Below, in pieces: positions 1 through 11,835 of a stretch of 64,000 nt of DNA (the first letter of the stretch is position 1; each line of letters starts with the position of its first letter). The stretch lies in contig NZ_AYTM02000002.1 in NCBI RefSeq assembly GCF_000507185.2, positions 2,317,501-2,381,500 on the forward strand, read 5' to 3'. This DNA is from Pseudomonas syringae KCTC 12500. GTDB lineage: Bacteria; Pseudomonadota; Gammaproteobacteria; Pseudomonadales; Pseudomonadaceae. The notes under the pieces are model-generated. The model saw only the letters and a program-made list of their open reading frames with translations. It did no database searches and was not told the DNA's origin. The translations under genes were made by a program, and so were the position numbers.

Positions 1-141
1 GGCAAATCGAGGCTTGAGGGTCCGGCCGATAATGGCTTCGGCGGCCTTGCCCGCCAGAGGACCTGACACCCGGACGATACCGACACCGCCGCGCCCTTGG
101 GCTGTGGCGATGGCGGCAATGGTTTCACGAGGAACGTTCAT
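1..141 (-). CDS. mnmE: tRNA modification GTPase MnmE, N-terminal part (cut by window edge)
   Basis: Only the first 47 codons are present; the gene runs off the left edge. The reverse strand reads ATG at 141 followed by a start typical of MnmE/TrmE ([15 protein letters not shown], then [12 protein letters not shown]), the N-terminal formyl-THF-binding domain. With MnmG the enzyme installs the cmnm5 modification on U34 of certain tRNAs in the cytoplasm. It lies directly downstream of yidC on the same strand, the usual yidC-mnmE order, but a hairpin terminator separates them. The GTPase domain is outside the window, so intactness cannot be judged. Confidence 0.93.
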   Translation of the reverse strand, partial: MNVPRETIAAIATAQGRGGVGIVRVSGPLAGKAAEAIIGRTLKPRFA

Positions 142-171
142 GCTCCGGCTCCCGGGCAAATGACGGATAGC

Positions 172-193
172 AAAACGCCCCACGAGGGGGCGT
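172..193 (-). terminator. Intrinsic terminator after yidC
   Basis: On the minus strand a 7-bp perfect stem (arms 187-193 and 175-181, loop 182-186) is followed by TTTT. It lies between the yidC stop at 220 and the mnmE start at 141, so it probably limits read-through from the rpmH-yidC operon into mnmE. Confidence 0.75.
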
Positions 194-219
194 CTTGTAG
201 AACTTATTCACAGGTTAGA

Positions 220-1911
220 TCAGGCAGCTGCTTTCTTGGTAGCCGCTTCGATCTTGCGAGTGATGTAAGCCTGCTGAGCGATCGACAGGGTGTTGTTCAC
301 AACCCAGTACAGAACCAGACCGGCAGGGAACCACAGGAAGAAGAACGTGAAAATGATCGGCATCATTTTCATGACCTTGGCCTGCATCGGATCCGGCGGA
401 GTCGGGTTCAGACGCTGCTGAATGAACATGGTCGCGCCCATGATGATCGGCAGGATAAAGAACGGGTCCTTGATCGACAGGTCGGTTATCCACAGGATCC
501 ATGGTGCCTGACGCATTTCCACGCTTTCCAGGAGTACCCAGTACAGCGAAAGGAAAACCGGCATTTGCACAAGAATCGGCAAGCATCCACCCAGCGGGTT
601 GATCTTCTCTTTCTTGTACAGCTCCATCATTGCCTGGGACATCTTCTGACGATCATCGCCATGCTGCTCTTTCAGCAATGCAAGCTTCGGAGCCACAGCG
701 CGCATACGTGCCATCGACTTGTAGCTGGCTGCGGAGAGCGGGAAGAACAGGCCTTTGATCAGCATGGTCAGAACAATGATCGACCAGCCCCAGTTACCGA
801 GGATGGCGTGGATATGTTGCAGCAGCCAGAAGATAGGCTGGGCAATGAACCACAGGAAACCATAATCGACAGTCAGCTCCAGGCCTGGGGATAACTCTTT
901 GAGTACCGCCTGGCTTTTCGGACCTGCGTACAGGGTGGCACTGGTTTCACCTTGTGCACCAGGTGCAACCGACAGAGTTGGGCTGGTGAAGCCGATGATG
1001 TAGTTGCCCTGGCTGTCTTTGCGGGTCTGAACGGCGTTGGTTGCGTTGTGATCCGGAATCCACGCAGTCACGAAGTAGTGCTGCAACCATGCAACCCAAC
1101 CGCCCTGGACAGTTTCCTTGACCTGGCCCTTGTCGATATCTTTCATCGACACTTTCTTGTACGGCTCGGCCGCAGTCCACAAGGCAGCGCCCAGATAGGT
1201 AGCGGTGCCGGTAGCAGTCGTCGAAGAAGGATCGGAGCTGGCATCGCGCTTCAATTGCGCGAACAGATTACCCGACCAGGGTTGTGCGCTCTGGTTATCC
1301 ACAACGTAAGTCATGACCAAATCGTACAGACCGCGCTTGAAGGTGAAGCGCTTGATGTAATTGACGCCGTTTTCCGAGAATTTCAGATCCACGACCATAG
1401 TGTCCTGGCCATCAGCCAGTTGATAAGTCTTTTGTGTGGAGGTGTAAACCGGACGACCGGCAGCGCGTGCATCAGGACCGTTGGTCCCGGTCAGGCCGCT
1501 TTGTGCCAGAAAAGTACGCTCGCCGCCGTTGTCGAACAACTGAAACGGAACGTCAGGACGATCCTGACGACGTGGGTACAGAGGCAAACGAAGCTGAACG
1601 ACGTCGCCACCCACCGGATCGATCGCCAGATCGAGCACATCGGTCTTGACGTGGATAAGGTCTTTGCTGGCTACGGCCGGAGTTTCAAGAGGTGCTGCAG
1701 CCGTATTGGCCGTAGCGTTTGCGCTTGGAACATCGGCACTTGCAGAACCATTAGTACCAGCGGCCGTATCCGGAATACCCGGTGCGGTGGTGCTGGCTGC
1801 AACATTCTGGGTCGGCATGGCAGCCTGGCCATAGTCTTGGTTCCATTTCAGAACCCCGACGTAGGTCACGATTGCCAGGGCGACGATCAGGATCGTGCGT
1901 TTAATATCCAT
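220..1911 (-). CDS. yidC: Membrane protein insertase YidC (563 aa)
   Basis: YidC/Oxa1 insertase of the inner membrane, which inserts and folds membrane proteins alone or with SecYEG. An N-terminal transmembrane helix (about residues 6-22) is followed by an Ala/Thr/Ser-rich linker, the large periplasmic domain (about 75-340) and the five-helix insertase core (about 350-545). The core includes the motifs NPLGGCLPILVQMPVF and MPIIFTFFFLWFPAG. The hydrophilic groove position that is Arg in E. coli appears as Lys here (MLIKGLFFP), which keeps the positive charge. The C-terminal tail is basic and could contact ribosomes. Length is normal for gamma-proteobacteria. The gene follows yidD by 2 nt in the rpmH-rnpA-yidD-yidC cluster. 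Confidence 0.97.
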   Translation of the reverse strand: MDIKRTILIVALAIVTYVGVLKWNQDYGQAAMPTQNVAASTTAPGIPDTAAGTNGSASADVPSANATANTAAAPLETPAVASKDLIHVKTDVLDLAIDPVGGDVVQLRLPLYPRRQDRPDVPFQLFDNGGERTFLAQSGLTGTNGPDARAAGRPVYTSTQKTYQLADGQDTMVVDLKFSENGVNYIKRFTFKRGLYDLVMTYVVDNQSAQPWSGNLFAQLKRDASSDPSSTTATGTATYLGAALWTAAEPYKKVSMKDIDKGQVKETVQGGWVAWLQHYFVTAWIPDHNATNAVQTRKDSQGNYIIGFTSPTLSVAPGAQGETSATLYAGPKSQAVLKELSPGLELTVDYGFLWFIAQPIFWLLQHIHAILGNWGWSIIVLTMLIKGLFFPLSAASYKSMARMRAVAPKLALLKEQHGDDRQKMSQAMMELYKKEKINPLGGCLPILVQMPVFLSLYWVLLESVEMRQAPWILWITDLSIKDPFFILPIIMGATMFIQQRLNPTPPDPMQAKVMKMMPIIFTFFFLWFPAGLVLYWVVNNTLSIAQQAYITRKIEAATKKAAA

Positions 1912-1913
1912 GA

Positions 1914-2159
1914 TTACTCGGCCATCGAAGAAGAACGGGAGGTGGGGACAGCTGGAACCGGGTCATAACCACCGGGATTCCATGGGTGACAGCGACCAAG
2001 ACGACGAATTGACAGCCAGCCACCGCGCAAAAGGCCATGATTTTCGATGGCTTCATACGCGTAGCAGGAGCAACTGGGGTAGAAACGACAGTGACTGGCC
2101 ATCAGCGGGCTAATGGCATAGCGATAGAACTGGATCGGAACGAGTGCCAGTTTACGCAT
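1914..2159 (-). CDS. yidD: Membrane protein insertion efficiency factor YidD (81 aa)
   Basis: Small amphipathic membrane-associated protein that assists YidC-dependent insertion. It shows the family hallmark of clustered cysteines in an aromatic context ([19 protein letters not shown], about residues 24-42) and the later [10 protein letters not shown] motif. Length matches the family. The ORF overlaps the end of rnpA by 8 nt in another frame, an arrangement conserved in many proteobacteria, which supports translational coupling from rnpA. Confidence 0.95.
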   Translation of the reverse strand: MRKLALVPIQFYRYAISPLMASHCRFYPSCSCYAYEAIENHGLLRGGWLSIRRLGRCHPWNPGGYDPVPAVPTSRSSSMAE

Positions 2160-2553
2160 CTGGACTGTCTACCCCTGCAGGTTCGGATTTTTCTTCCGGA
2201 ATGGGTCGGCTACGCGCCAGACGTTTCCAGAGCTTGCCGAAATGCTGAATCAGTTCAGGGTTTTCTACGTCACCCAAGCCTTTACGCGCGACGATAACGA
2301 TATCCCAACCGACCAAACTGTCTTGGTGTTGGCGAAATGATTCGCGCATCAGGCGTTTCAAACGATTGCGCTCGACGGAGAGCTTCACGCTCTTTTTACC
2401 TATCACAAGCCCCAGGCGGGGATGATCGAGGTCGTTGTTGCGCGCAAGGAGCAGGAGATTTTTCCCCGGAACCTTGCCGGTAGGGGAGTCAAAGACTGCC
2501 TTGAAATGCCGGGGAGTGAGCAAACGCTTTTCCCGACTGAAGTCTCGACTCAC
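2152..2553 (-). CDS. rnpA: Ribonuclease P protein component RnpA (133 aa)
   Basis: Basic protein subunit of RNase P, which works with the rnpB RNA to trim the 5' ends of tRNA precursors. The family signature [13 protein letters not shown] is present, as are the [14 protein letters not shown] strand and the [12 protein letters not shown] start. I chose GTG at 2553 because family similarity begins there ([12 protein letters not shown]). The reading frame stays open upstream to 2649 but overlaps rpmH. The best Shine-Dalgarno (AGGAGG) runs into this GTG, so spacing is abnormal and the true start is not certain. The gene starts 16 nt after the rpmH stop, in the same operon. Confidence 0.93.
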   Translation of the reverse strand: MSRDFSREKRLLTPRHFKAVFDSPTGKVPGKNLLLLARNNDLDHPRLGLVIGKKSVKLSVERNRLKRLMRESFRQHQDSLVGWDIVIVARKGLGDVENPELIQHFGKLWKRLARSRPIPEEKSEPAGVDSPDA

Positions 2554-2569
2554 CTCCTGTGCCGATTTA

Positions 2570-2704
2570 TCAAACTGCCAGACGCTTACGGCCTTTGGCA
2601 CGACGACGCGAAAGAACTGCGCGGCCGTTTTTGGTGGCCATACGTGCACGGAAACCGTGGGTGCGGGCGCGCTTGATAGTGCTGGGTTGGAAAGTACGTT
2701 TCAT
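2570..2704 (-). CDS. rpmH: 50S ribosomal protein L34 (44 aa)
   Basis: The reverse strand from ATG at 2704 encodes [18 protein letters not shown] followed by a run of basic residues ending [12 protein letters not shown], a complete L34 of normal length. L34 is a small, very basic protein of the large ribosomal subunit. It is the first gene leftward from oriC and leads rnpA-yidD-yidC. The rpmH-oriC-dnaA order is a hallmark of pseudomonad origins. Confidence 0.98.
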
Positions 2705-3288
2705 GGCGTGTTACCTGGTTCGTCCACTACGGGCCGGAATGGCCCCCGTTTTAAGAGACCGGGGATTCTAGAGAAAGCAGGCCCGCAGGTCAATTTCCAA
2801 CCAGCTTTTCTTCATAGGCGTCTTTTTATAGCTGAACGTCCTCTTCTTCTCATTCACCGCTACGCTAACCCGCTCCTGTTATAGAAATAAAAAGAAGAGA
2901 GTATTTAAAGCTTCTTTATAAAGCTTATAACTCTTACGCAGAGCTTTTCTGTGGATAACATTACACAGCCCTTGTTATTCAATGTGTACAGAGGTCAGAA
3001 AGGTTGTCGAGAAACGGTGCTTTGCCTGTGCCGGACCCTCGGAAAAGCTGTGCATGGAACGCCTCTTTATCCACAGGTAAGTTATCCACAGAGTTCAAGC
3101 CCGACTTATGCAACGGGCTGAAGACGGGTTATCCACAGCGCTTACGCGTTGACCGTTTGTCGTGTGGGCCATGCATAAATCGTTGATTTATAGCCGTCTG
3201 TGAGCAACCTACATGTGGATAAGTCGCCTCTGGGTCGTTACAATGGCGGCTGTTTTTGCCTCACCGGCTTTCAACTCAGGGGATATCC
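2705..3288. other. oriC: Chromosomal replication origin oriC (rpmH-dnaA intergenic region)
   Basis: This non-coding interval lies between divergent rpmH and dnaA. It holds five perfect 9-bp DnaA boxes: TGTGGATAA at 2950-2958 and 3214-3222, and TTATCCACA at 3067-3075, 3082-3090 and 3129-3137. A strongly AT-rich stretch at about 2880-2942, containing repeated AAGCTT/TTTATA motifs, adjoins the leftmost box and is the likely unwinding element. Boxes between rpmH and dnaA plus an AT-rich DUE are the known plan of Pseudomonas oriC. Promoters for rpmH and dnaA must also lie here; I could not place them with confidence. Confidence 0.93.
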
Positions 3289-4824
3289 GTGTCAGTGGAA
3301 CTTTGGCAGCAGTGCGTGGAGCTTTTGCGCGATGAGCTGCCTGCCCAGCAATTCAACACTTGGATCCGTCCGCTACAGGTCGAAGCCGAAGGCGACGAGT
3401 TGCGTGTGTATGCACCCAATCGTTTTGTTCTCGACTGGGTCAACGAAAAGTACCTTGGTCGTTTGCTCGAGCTTCTTGGCGAACACGGTCAAGGCATTGC
3501 CCCTGCTCTTTCCTTATTAATAGGAAGCAAGCGCAGCTCCGCACCCCGTGCCGCTCCGAATGCGCCATTGGCCGCTGCAGCCTCCCAGGCGCTGTCTGCC
3601 AATTCGGTGAGCAGCGTCTCGGCACCGGCTCCTGCCACGGCTGCGCCAGCTGCTGCAGTAGCGACGCCGGCACCGGTCCAGAACGTTGCAGCACACAACG
3701 AGCCGTCGCGTGACAGCTTTGATCCGATGGCGGGTGCCAGCTCGCAACAAGCGCCCGCTCGCGCAGAACAGCGCACCGTTCAGGTAGAAGGTGCGCTCAA
3801 GCACACCAGTTACCTGAACCGTACGTTCACCTTCGAGAATTTCGTCGAGGGTAAGTCCAACCAGCTGGCACGCGCTGCGGCCTGGCAGGTTGCCGACAAC
3901 CCCAAGCATGGCTACAACCCGCTGTTCCTTTATGGCGGTGTGGGTCTCGGTAAAACTCACTTGATGCATGCTGTGGGTAACCACCTGCTGAAGAAGAATC
4001 CGAACGCCAAGGTCGTGTACCTGCACTCGGAGCGCTTCGTCGCAGATATGGTCAAGGCCTTGCAGCTCAATGCAATCAACGAGTTCAAGCGCTTCTACCG
4101 CTCAGTCGATGCGCTGCTGATCGATGACATCCAGTTTTTTGCGCGCAAGGAACGCTCGCAGGAAGAGTTTTTCCACACGTTCAACGCGCTGCTGGAAGGC
4201 GGACAACAGGTCATTCTGACCAGCGACCGCTATCCCAAGGAAATCGAAGGCCTTGAAGAGCGACTCAAGTCGCGTTTTGGCTGGGGCCTGACGGTTGCCG
4301 TCGAGCCTCCGGAGCTGGAAACCCGCGTGGCGATCCTCATGAAGAAAGCAGATCAGGCCAAGGTCGATCTGCCTCATGACGCAGCGTTCTTCATTGCCCA
4401 GCGAATTCGCTCCAACGTGCGCGAGCTTGAAGGTGCGCTCAAGCGCGTCATCGCTCACTCGCACTTCATGGGCCGCGACATCACCATCGAGTTGATTCGC
4501 GAGTCGCTAAAGGACTTGCTGGCGTTGCAGGACAAGCTGGTCAGTGTGGATAACATTCAGCGCACCGTCGCCGAGTACTACAAGATCAAGATCTCCGATC
4601 TGTTGTCCAAGCGTCGTTCCCGCTCTGTCGCCCGGCCTCGCCAGGTCGCGATGGCGCTCTCCAAGGAACTCACCAACCACAGTCTTCCGGAAATCGGTGA
4701 TGTGTTTGGTGGCCGTGACCACACGACCGTCTTGCACGCATGCCGAAAGATCAACGAGCTCAAGGAATCCGATGCGGATATCCGCGAGGACTACAAGAAC
4801 CTGCTGCGCACTCTGACTACGTGA
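3289..4824 (+). CDS. dnaA: Chromosomal replication initiator DnaA (511 aa)
   Basis: AAA+ initiator that binds DnaA boxes, melts oriC and loads DnaB helicase. Domain I starts at [16 protein letters not shown]; domain II is a long Ala/Pro-rich linker (about residues 85-150). Domain III has Walker [10 protein letters not shown] (from about 216) and Walker [10 protein letters not shown] (from about 276). Domain IV carries the DNA-binding signature [19 protein letters not shown] (from about 469). I chose GTG at 3289, where family similarity begins, rather than the longer open frame from 3256. A perfect DnaA box (TGTGGATAA, 4545-4553) lies inside the coding sequence. dnaN follows after 38 nt. Confidence 0.98.
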   Translation: MSVELWQQCVELLRDELPAQQFNTWIRPLQVEAEGDELRVYAPNRFVLDWVNEKYLGRLLELLGEHGQGIAPALSLLIGSKRSSAPRAAPNAPLAAAASQALSANSVSSVSAPAPATAAPAAAVATPAPVQNVAAHNEPSRDSFDPMAGASSQQAPARAEQRTVQVEGALKHTSYLNRTFTFENFVEGKSNQLARAAAWQVADNPKHGYNPLFLYGGVGLGKTHLMHAVGNHLLKKNPNAKVVYLHSERFVADMVKALQLNAINEFKRFYRSVDALLIDDIQFFARKERSQEEFFHTFNALLEGGQQVILTSDRYPKEIEGLEERLKSRFGWGLTVAVEPPELETRVAILMKKADQAKVDLPHDAAFFIAQRIRSNVRELEGALKRVIAHSHFMGRDITIELIRESLKDLLALQDKLVSVDNIQRTVAEYYKIKISDLLSKRRSRSVARPRQVAMALSKELTNHSLPEIGDVFGGRDHTTVLHACRKINELKESDADIREDYKNLLRTLTT

Positions 4825-4862
4825 TAACGCCAGTGCAGCTCATCAAGGCAAGGGACTAGACC

Positions 4863-5966
4863 ATGCATTTCACCATTCAACGCGAAGCCCTGTTGAAACC
4901 CCTGCAATTGGTCGCCGGCGTCGTCGAACGCCGCCAGACCTTGCCGGTTCTTTCCAATGTTCTCCTGGTCGTCGAAGGTCAGCAACTGTCGCTGACGGGT
5001 ACGGATCTGGAAGTCGAACTGGTTGGCCGCGTCCAGCTGGAAGAGCCTGCCGAGCCTGGAGAGATCACGGTTCCTGCGCGCAAGCTCATGGACATTTGCA
5101 AGAGCCTGTCTAATGACGCGCTGATCGACATCAAGCTCGACGACTCGAAACTGATCGTCAAGGCCGGTCGTAGCCGTTTCACTCTGTCGACACTGCCTGC
5201 CAATGACTTCCCTACCGTCGAAGAAGGTCCGGGCTCGCTGACGTTCACTCTGGTGCAGAGCAAACTGCGTCGCTTGATCGAGCGCACCAGCTTTGCGATG
5301 GCCCAGCAGGACGTTCGTTACTACCTCAATGGCATGTTGCTGGAAGTAAGCGCCGGTATCTTGCGCGCAGTGGCTACTGACGGTCACCGCCTGGCCATGT
5401 GCTCGATGTCTGCCGATATCGAACATGCCGATCGCCATCAGGTGATCGTTCCACGTAAAGGTATTCTCGAAATGGCGCGCCTGCTGACCGAGCAGGACGG
5501 CACGGTCAGTATCGTTCTGGGTCAGCATCACATTCGTGCGACCACTGGCGAATTCACCTTCACCTCCAAACTGGTGGATGGCAAGTTCCCCGACTACGAG
5601 CGCGTGCTGCCTAAAGGTGGTGACAAGCTGGTGCTCGGTGATCGTCAGGCACTGCGTGAGGCGTTCAGCCGTACGGCGATTCTGTCCAACGAGAAGTACC
5701 GCGGCATCCGTCTGCAACTGGCCAGCGGTCAATTGAAGATTCAGGCCAACAACCCTGAGCAGGAAGAAGCAGAAGAAGAAATCAGCGTTGAATACAACGG
5801 TGATTCGCTGGAGATTGGTTTCAACGTGAGCTACCTGCTCGACGTGCTGGGCGTTATGACGACTGAGCAGGTTCGCCTGATTCTGTCTGACTCCAACAGC
5901 AGCGCACTGGTGCAAGAGTCTGATAATGACGACTCCGCCTACGTTGTCATGCCGATGCGTCTGTAA
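4863..5966 (+). CDS. dnaN: DNA polymerase III sliding clamp, beta subunit (367 aa)
   Basis: Ring-forming processivity clamp. The sequence shows the three repeated clamp folds with normal length; recognisable stretches are LLKPLQLVAGVVERRQTLPVLSN at the start, LRAVATDGHRLAMCS in the middle and the C-terminal VVMPMRL, which forms part of the protein-binding pocket. The start ATG follows an AAGG-type ribosome site by normal spacing. It lies between dnaA and recF, and the three genes probably share transcripts. Confidence 0.98.
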   Translation: MHFTIQREALLKPLQLVAGVVERRQTLPVLSNVLLVVEGQQLSLTGTDLEVELVGRVQLEEPAEPGEITVPARKLMDICKSLSNDALIDIKLDDSKLIVKAGRSRFTLSTLPANDFPTVEEGPGSLTFTLVQSKLRRLIERTSFAMAQQDVRYYLNGMLLEVSAGILRAVATDGHRLAMCSMSADIEHADRHQVIVPRKGILEMARLLTEQDGTVSIVLGQHHIRATTGEFTFTSKLVDGKFPDYERVLPKGGDKLVLGDRQALREAFSRTAILSNEKYRGIRLQLASGQLKIQANNPEQEEAEEEISVEYNGDSLEIGFNVSYLLDVLGVMTTEQVRLILSDSNSSALVQESDNDDSAYVVMPMRL

Positions 5967-5988
5967 ATTCATGTCAAGCGCAACCTAG

Positions 5989-9514
<3,526 letters not shown>

Positions 9515-9561
9515 TCAGTTGTCGACGGGCAAGTTAATTGTCATGACAAAAAGTGTCCCTA

Positions 9562-9586
9562 CCCCGGCCTAGCGCCGGGGTTTTTT
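9562..9586 (+). terminator. Intrinsic terminator after gyrB
   Basis: A perfect 7-bp GC stem (CCCCGGC at 9562-9568 and GCCGGGG at 9574-9580) with a 5-nt loop is followed directly by TTTTTT. It lies 47 nt past the gyrB stop. Confidence 0.92.
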
Positions 9587-9593
9587 CTTTTGG

Positions 9594-9806
9594 TTGAAGG
9601 CTTTTCACATAGCACTGGACTGCTTGAAGGCGCGCCAAGCCTTGCACACCGACGAAGCCAGCAGCATCTTCAACGACGCTAATGACTGGGTCACCGAAAC
9701 GATGGGCAACTCCAAGTACCCTCTGGAGCTGTTCCAGCGCGTTGTCTCAGTGAGCTTGGAAAACCCCAAAATCGTTAACTCACTCCCGGCACTGGATATT
9801 GCTTAA
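9594..9806 (+). pseudogene. Short ORF of unknown function (70 codons), possibly a gene fragment
   Basis: The open frame starts with TTG only 7 nt after the gyrB terminator T-tract and has no ribosome-binding site. The product is acidic and ends NSLPALDIA. I do not recognise the family. The lack of a start region and the adjacency to a broken DUF262 gene suggest the 3' end of a decayed gene rather than a live one. It could still be a small hypothetical protein. Confidence 0.35.
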
Positions 9807-9849
9807 AAGTCACTGCCGCTCGATTTAAAGCACTGATAAGGATTTCAAG

Positions 9850-10032
9850 ATGCAACCGAGCAAAACAACAGTTACAGGCCTGTTCAACAGCCCTCATCAA
9901 TATCAAATTCCCATTTTCCAACGGGGATATAACTTCGATCAGCAAAGGCCCCCTTGCCCACACTCTGGGTGTAGAGGGTGAACACGTTCTGGGCAAACGA
10001 TCTCGACCAGGTCAAAGATGTCCTGATCTGAT
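9850..10032 (+). pseudogene. Relic of a DUF262 (GmrSD-type) restriction protein, N-terminal fragment
   Basis: ATG at 9850 with an upstream AAGGA site opens a 43-codon frame whose product includes the segment VTGLFNSPHQYQIPIFQRGY, the characteristic DUF262 N-terminus. It stops at 9981. A second short frame overlapping that stop (9979-10032) reads VNTFWANDLDQVKDVL, which resembles the following WA-x-x-L-D motif of the same domain. The DGQQRxT motif and the rest of the roughly 500-residue protein are absent. DUF262 proteins include modification-dependent endonucleases used against phages, so this is probably a dead defence gene. Confidence 0.65.
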
Positions 10033-10284
10033 CCTTTGATCGTTCGTTAAAGAGAGACGTTGTATTAGCTGGCTAAGGAGAGACGTACTGTCATCAGCGA
10101 TATCGGATTGTTCCACGTGGAACTGATTACCGTAGAGAGGGTTTGAGCTTTTCTCAGCGGCGAGCGGAATTGGAATAGGCCCGATCCAGAAGACTTCGAC
10201 TCACGAGCGTTGCAAGGGACGCTTGCCTCCATTTGTTGAGCCTGTACAAGCCAATTCGAGTCCTGCATGCCAACCCCCCGCGCA
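10033..10284. other. Non-coding, decayed interval carrying the third parS-like site
   Basis: Short open frames on both strands lack ribosome sites and recognisable domains. The interval follows the DUF262 relic and may be its eroded continuation. The only clear signal is the parS-like palindrome at 10109-10124. Confidence 0.5.
10109..10124. promoter_or_regulatory. parS: parS site 3, in the decayed intergenic interval
   Basis: TGTTCCACGTGGAACT shares the 14-bp palindromic core of the two sites in recF. It is about 6.9 kb from oriC and is not constrained by coding. Confidence 0.88.
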
Positions 10285-10313
10285 TAAAAAAACCGACCTC
10301 TTACAGGTCGGTT
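10284..10313 (-). terminator. Intrinsic terminator of the glyQ-glyS-gmhB-acyltransferase operon
   Basis: A perfect 9-bp stem (AACCGACCT at 10291-10299, AGGTCGGTT at 10305-10313) has a long A-run on its left, giving a seven-plus T-tract on the minus strand. It is 132 nt past the acyltransferase stop. The interval 10314-10444 between them holds a perfect DnaA box (10433-10441) and nothing else that I can identify. Confidence 0.88.
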
Positions 10314-10444
10314 TCTGATACATCATTAAAACTTATGCACGTTTTTCCGGTTTTTATAGCCTGAAAAAATATGTATACGAATTAACAGGTTAAGCAGTCT
10401 TTTTCAGCGATCTCGGAAAAACCGTACACAGGTTATCCACAAAA

Positions 10445-11215
10445 TCACGCCGGGACTTTTTCGGGAGTTGCTGCAGGCTCGACAGGCGAACCCATTGCGC
10501 GCTGTGTGTCTTCATTCCAAGTCTGCACACGGTCATTCAATGCAGCAATGGCGCGTGGGCCTGTGCCTTCTGCATACATTGGCTCGCCGATTACCACTTG
10601 AATGGTGCCTGGTTTTTTCGCCCAGCCGTCGCGAGGCCAGTACTTGCCTGCGTTGTGCGCAACAGGCAGCACAGGCAGATCAGCGTTCACTGCCAGTGCA
10701 GTACCGCCGCGAGAGAATTTGCCGACCTGGCCATAAGGCACGCGTGTGCCCTCCGGGAAGATCAATACCCAGACGCCATCTTTGAGCAGCTCGTCGCCCT
10801 TCTTGGCAATCTCCCTGAGTGCGGCTTTCGGGTTTTCGCGGTCGATGGCGATCGGGCGCAGCATTGCCATCGCCCAGCCAAAGAACGGCACATACAGCAG
10901 TTCACGCTTGAGGACCTGACTCATCGGCTCGAAATACGCCGACAGAAAGAAGGTCTCCCATGTGCTCTGATGGTTGGAGATGATCACGCAGGGGGTTTTC
11001 GGGACGTTTTCAGCGCCAGTCACTTCGACCTTGATGTTCAGGAACACCTTGGTCAGCCAGATGGCGCAGCGGCACCAGTAGACGTTAATGAAGCGATAGC
11101 GGGCTTTGAACGGCAGAAAAGGCGCGATGAAAAAACTCAACGTGCACCACAGCAGCGAGCTGGTGCCCAGCAACAGGTAAAAGAAGAAGGTCCTGATTGC
11201 CTGCATGATCGACAT
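10445..11215 (-). CDS. Lysophospholipid (1-acylglycerol-3-phosphate) acyltransferase, PlsC family (256 aa)
   Basis: Inner-membrane acyltransferase predicted to add an acyl chain to a lysophospholipid, probably lysophosphatidate. Two hydrophobic segments lie in the first 60 residues. The catalytic motif is NHQSTWE (81-87), so the usual HX4D is HX4E here. Substrate motifs are FPEGTR (153-158) and LPVLPVAHN. Length is normal for PlsC. Pseudomonads encode several PlsC paralogues, so assignment to the main plsC is not certain. It is the last gene of the glyQ-glyS-gmhB operon, 65 nt after gmhB. Confidence 0.88.
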   Translation of the reverse strand: MSIMQAIRTFFFYLLLGTSSLLWCTLSFFIAPFLPFKARYRFINVYWCRCAIWLTKVFLNIKVEVTGAENVPKTPCVIISNHQSTWETFFLSAYFEPMSQVLKRELLYVPFFGWAMAMLRPIAIDRENPKAALREIAKKGDELLKDGVWVLIFPEGTRVPYGQVGKFSRGGTALAVNADLPVLPVAHNAGKYWPRDGWAKKPGTIQVVIGEPMYAEGTGPRAIAALNDRVQTWNEDTQRAMGSPVEPAATPEKVPA

Positions 11216-11280
11216 AGTTACGTTTACCGTACGGGCAGGTGCCCGCTCCTTGAGCGTCCTGAACCTGAAGAGCTGACTGT

Positions 11281-11823
11281 TCAGTGAGCGCTATTGTGGA
11301 TAAGTTCTGCGGCAACTGCCGCTAGATCGTCAAAAATCAATGTGCCTGCCGGCACTCCGCCTTCCAGTGTCTTGCGTCCTTTGCCGGTCATCACCAGCAC
11401 AGGCTGCGAATCGACGGCCAATGCGGCCTGCAGGTCACCCTTGCTGTCGCCCACGAACCAAAGACCTTTGAGGTCCGCTGTGTAATGACGGGCGATGGCC
11501 TGCAGCATGCCGGGTTTTGGCTTGCGGCAGGTACAGCCATCGTCTGGCCCATGCGGGCAATAGACGATCAAACCGAGCTCGCCGCCCTGCTCCGCCACCA
11601 GCTTGCGCAAGCGCACGTGCATGGCATCCAGAGTGGCCAGATCGTAATAACCTCGGGCAATGCCCGACTGGTTGGTGGCGACGGCCACCGTCCAGCCGGC
11701 CTTGCTCAGCGCTGCGATAGCTTCGATCGAGCCAGGAATGGGCAGCCACTCCGCCACCGACTTTATGTAAGTGTCGGAGTCATGATTGATCACGCCATCC
11801 CGATCGAGTATCAGCAGTTTCAC
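11281..11823 (-). CDS. gmhB: D-glycero-beta-D-manno-heptose-1,7-bisphosphate 7-phosphatase (180 aa)
   Basis: HAD-superfamily phosphatase that makes heptose-1-phosphate for the ADP-heptose of the LPS core. The nucleophile motif DRDGVIN has Asp7 and Asp9. Motif II is the VATNQSGIARGYY segment. A zinc-binding cluster CPHGPDDGCTCRKPKPGM is typical of GmhB. Length is normal. It starts 12 nt after glyS. The 3' end contains a perfect DnaA box (11295-11303). Confidence 0.95.
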   Translation of the reverse strand: MKLLILDRDGVINHDSDTYIKSVAEWLPIPGSIEAIAALSKAGWTVAVATNQSGIARGYYDLATLDAMHVRLRKLVAEQGGELGLIVYCPHGPDDGCTCRKPKPGMLQAIARHYTADLKGLWFVGDSKGDLQAALAVDSQPVLVMTGKGRKTLEGGVPAGTLIFDDLAAVAAELIHNSAH

Positions 11824-11835
11824 AGCGACTCCTTG

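Noticed and set aside
4791..5972. 393-codon minus-strand open frame opposite dnaN
   Set aside because: Shadow of dnaN; no recognisable domain and no start context.
9594..9806. Live small gene after gyrB
   Set aside because: Kept only as a low-confidence fragment: TTG start, no ribosome site, directly after a terminator and next to a broken gene.
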